Assembly: GCF_018129995.1 (NCBI RefSeq)
Contig: NZ_JAFCKS010000010.1
Location: 124,001 to 188,000 of the forward strand
Length of the DNA stretch: 64,000 bases
Reading direction: 5' to 3'
Origin: Bradyrhizobium sp. SZCCT0153
Lineage (GTDB): Bacteria > Pseudomonadota > Alphaproteobacteria > Rhizobiales > Xanthobacteraceae
The position numbers and the translations under genes are program-made. Under the pieces are notes generated by a model. It had not been told where the DNA came from. It ran no database searches and saw only the letters and a program-made list of their open reading frames with translations. Each line of letters opens with the position of its first letter. Within the stretch, counting starts at the first letter, position 1. Positions 63,430 to 64,000 of the stretch are shown in pieces.

Positions 63430-63460
63430 TCCCGGGTATCGCTGAGCTCACCCGGGCTAC
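63430..63460. repeat. third REP-like 31-bp unit
   Basis: This copy matches the unit at 61681-61711 at 29 of 31 positions, the two differences lying in the loop. It sits in the 84-bp convergent spacer between the Imm8-like gene and the phosphotransferase gene. Confidence 0.75.
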
Positions 63461-63464
63461 GACG

Positions 63465-64000
63465 TTAAACCGCGCCCGCCTTTTGCGCGTATTCCCATGA
63501 CGCCTTCGACAGCGGCACGGTGCGCTTGGCTGATTCCAGCGCCTTGGCGTTCGCCGCGGTGCCGTCACGGACGCGGCCGGCGATGCCTTGGGTGATGCCG
63601 GCGAGGCGGAACAGATTGTAGGCGAAGTACCAGTTCAGATCGGGCACCGTCATCTTGGTAACGTTGCAATAGATCTGCGCCGCTTCTTCCACGCTCGGAA
63701 TGTTGAGCGTCTTGAGGTCGGCACCGTCGAGGCCCGGCATGACCCACTGCATCAGCAGATAGGTGAAGTCGGCCATGGGATCGCCGAGCGTCGACAGCTC
63801 CCAGTCCAGCACGGCCAGCACGCGCGGTTCCGTCGGATGGAAAATCATGTTGTCGAGGCGATAGTCGCCGTGCACCACGGAGACGCGGGCCTGCTCCGGC
63901 ACCGTGCGCGGCAGCCATTCGGCGACCTTCTCGAACTCGGGAATGTGCTGGGTCTCGGACGCCCGATATTGCTTGGTCCAGCGGTCGATCTGGCGCGCGA
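63465..64000 (-). CDS. aminoglycoside-phosphotransferase-family protein, partial (N-terminus beyond window)
   Basis: The frame runs to the window edge, so the start is missing; 178 codons are visible. It has the kinase catalytic loop VSVVHGDYRLDNMIFHPTEP (His-Gly-Asp and Asn) and AVLDWELSTLGDPMADFTYL (Asp of the DFG position). This form is typical of the phosphotransferases found beside acyl-CoA dehydrogenases (ACAD10/11-like), not of antibiotic resistance enzymes. The substrate is unknown. Confidence 0.9.
   Translation of the reverse strand, partial: ARQIDRWTKQYRASETQHIPEFEKVAEWLPRTVPEQARVSVVHGDYRLDNMIFHPTEPRVLAVLDWELSTLGDPMADFTYLLMQWVMPGLDGADLKTLNIPSVEEAAQIYCNVTKMTVPDLNWYFAYNLFRLAGITQGIAGRVRDGTAANAKALESAKRTVPLSKASWEYAQKAGAV

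Overview
The window is high-GC alphaproteobacterial chromosome, most likely Bradyrhizobium or a close relative. The evidence is the gene order (rpsL-rpsG-fusA-tuf running into the S10 operon; tRNA-Trp/secE-nusG-rplKA-rplJL-rpoBC), the protein lengths (RpoC 1398 aa, RpoB 1372 aa), and intergenic repeats of a kind I recall as common in Bradyrhizobium and Rhodopseudomonas. No 16S or other species marker is present, so the genus is an inference.

Layout. (1) 1-8209, minus strand: rpsC (cut by the window edge), rplV, rpsS, rplB, rplW, rplD, rplC, rpsJ, tuf, fusA, rpsG, rpsL, preceded by a leader of about 450 nt with several hairpins. (2) 8899-14268: an FAD oxidoreductase whose 3' end runs 64 bp into a convergent ABC exporter gene, then a fusion of a flavin amine oxidase-like domain to a methyltransferase. 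(3) 14404-28163, minus strand: rpoC, rpoB, rplL, rplJ, a 2-hydroxyacid dehydrogenase, rplA, rplK, nusG, secE, with hairpins in the rpoB-rpoC, rplL-rpoB and pre-rplJ spacers and a good promoter in front of secE. (4) 28337-54742: a surface-carbohydrate island of 23 genes in both orientations, lying between secE and tRNA-Trp (54878-54953), which are usually neighbours in this group. (5) 55102-64000: scattered metabolic genes (beta-lactamase-like hydrolase, AI-2E-type membrane protein with an extra C-terminal domain, two SDRs, histidine phosphatase, ArgE-like deacetylase, orphan Imm8-like immunity protein, partial phosphotransferase) with a cluster of genomic repeats at 60.9-61.8 kb and 63.4 kb.

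The island is the most interesting part. It holds a split transketolase, a GmhA-like SIS isomerase, a bifunctional sugar kinase/nucleotidyltransferase with its domains in the opposite order to HldE, a HAD domain fused to an aminoglycoside-phosphotransferase-like kinase, and two extended SDR epimerases. Together these look like a parallel of the ketose-phosphate to NDP-heptose route (transketolase, GmhA, HldE, GmhB, HldD). Also present are two sugar C-methyltransferase-like proteins, a Gfo/Idh/MocA dehydrogenase, an O-acyltransferase with an SGNH domain, a GT2 glycosyltransferase, three large polytopic GT-C-like proteins, a flippase-like protein, and a coupled cassette of 2OG-Fe(II) oxygenase, LIC12192-type protein and WbuC-type cupin (the 'sporadic carbohydrate cluster' set). 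My reading is that the island makes, modifies and displays an unusual, possibly higher-carbon or branched, sugar. That is inference and would need chemistry or genetics to confirm.
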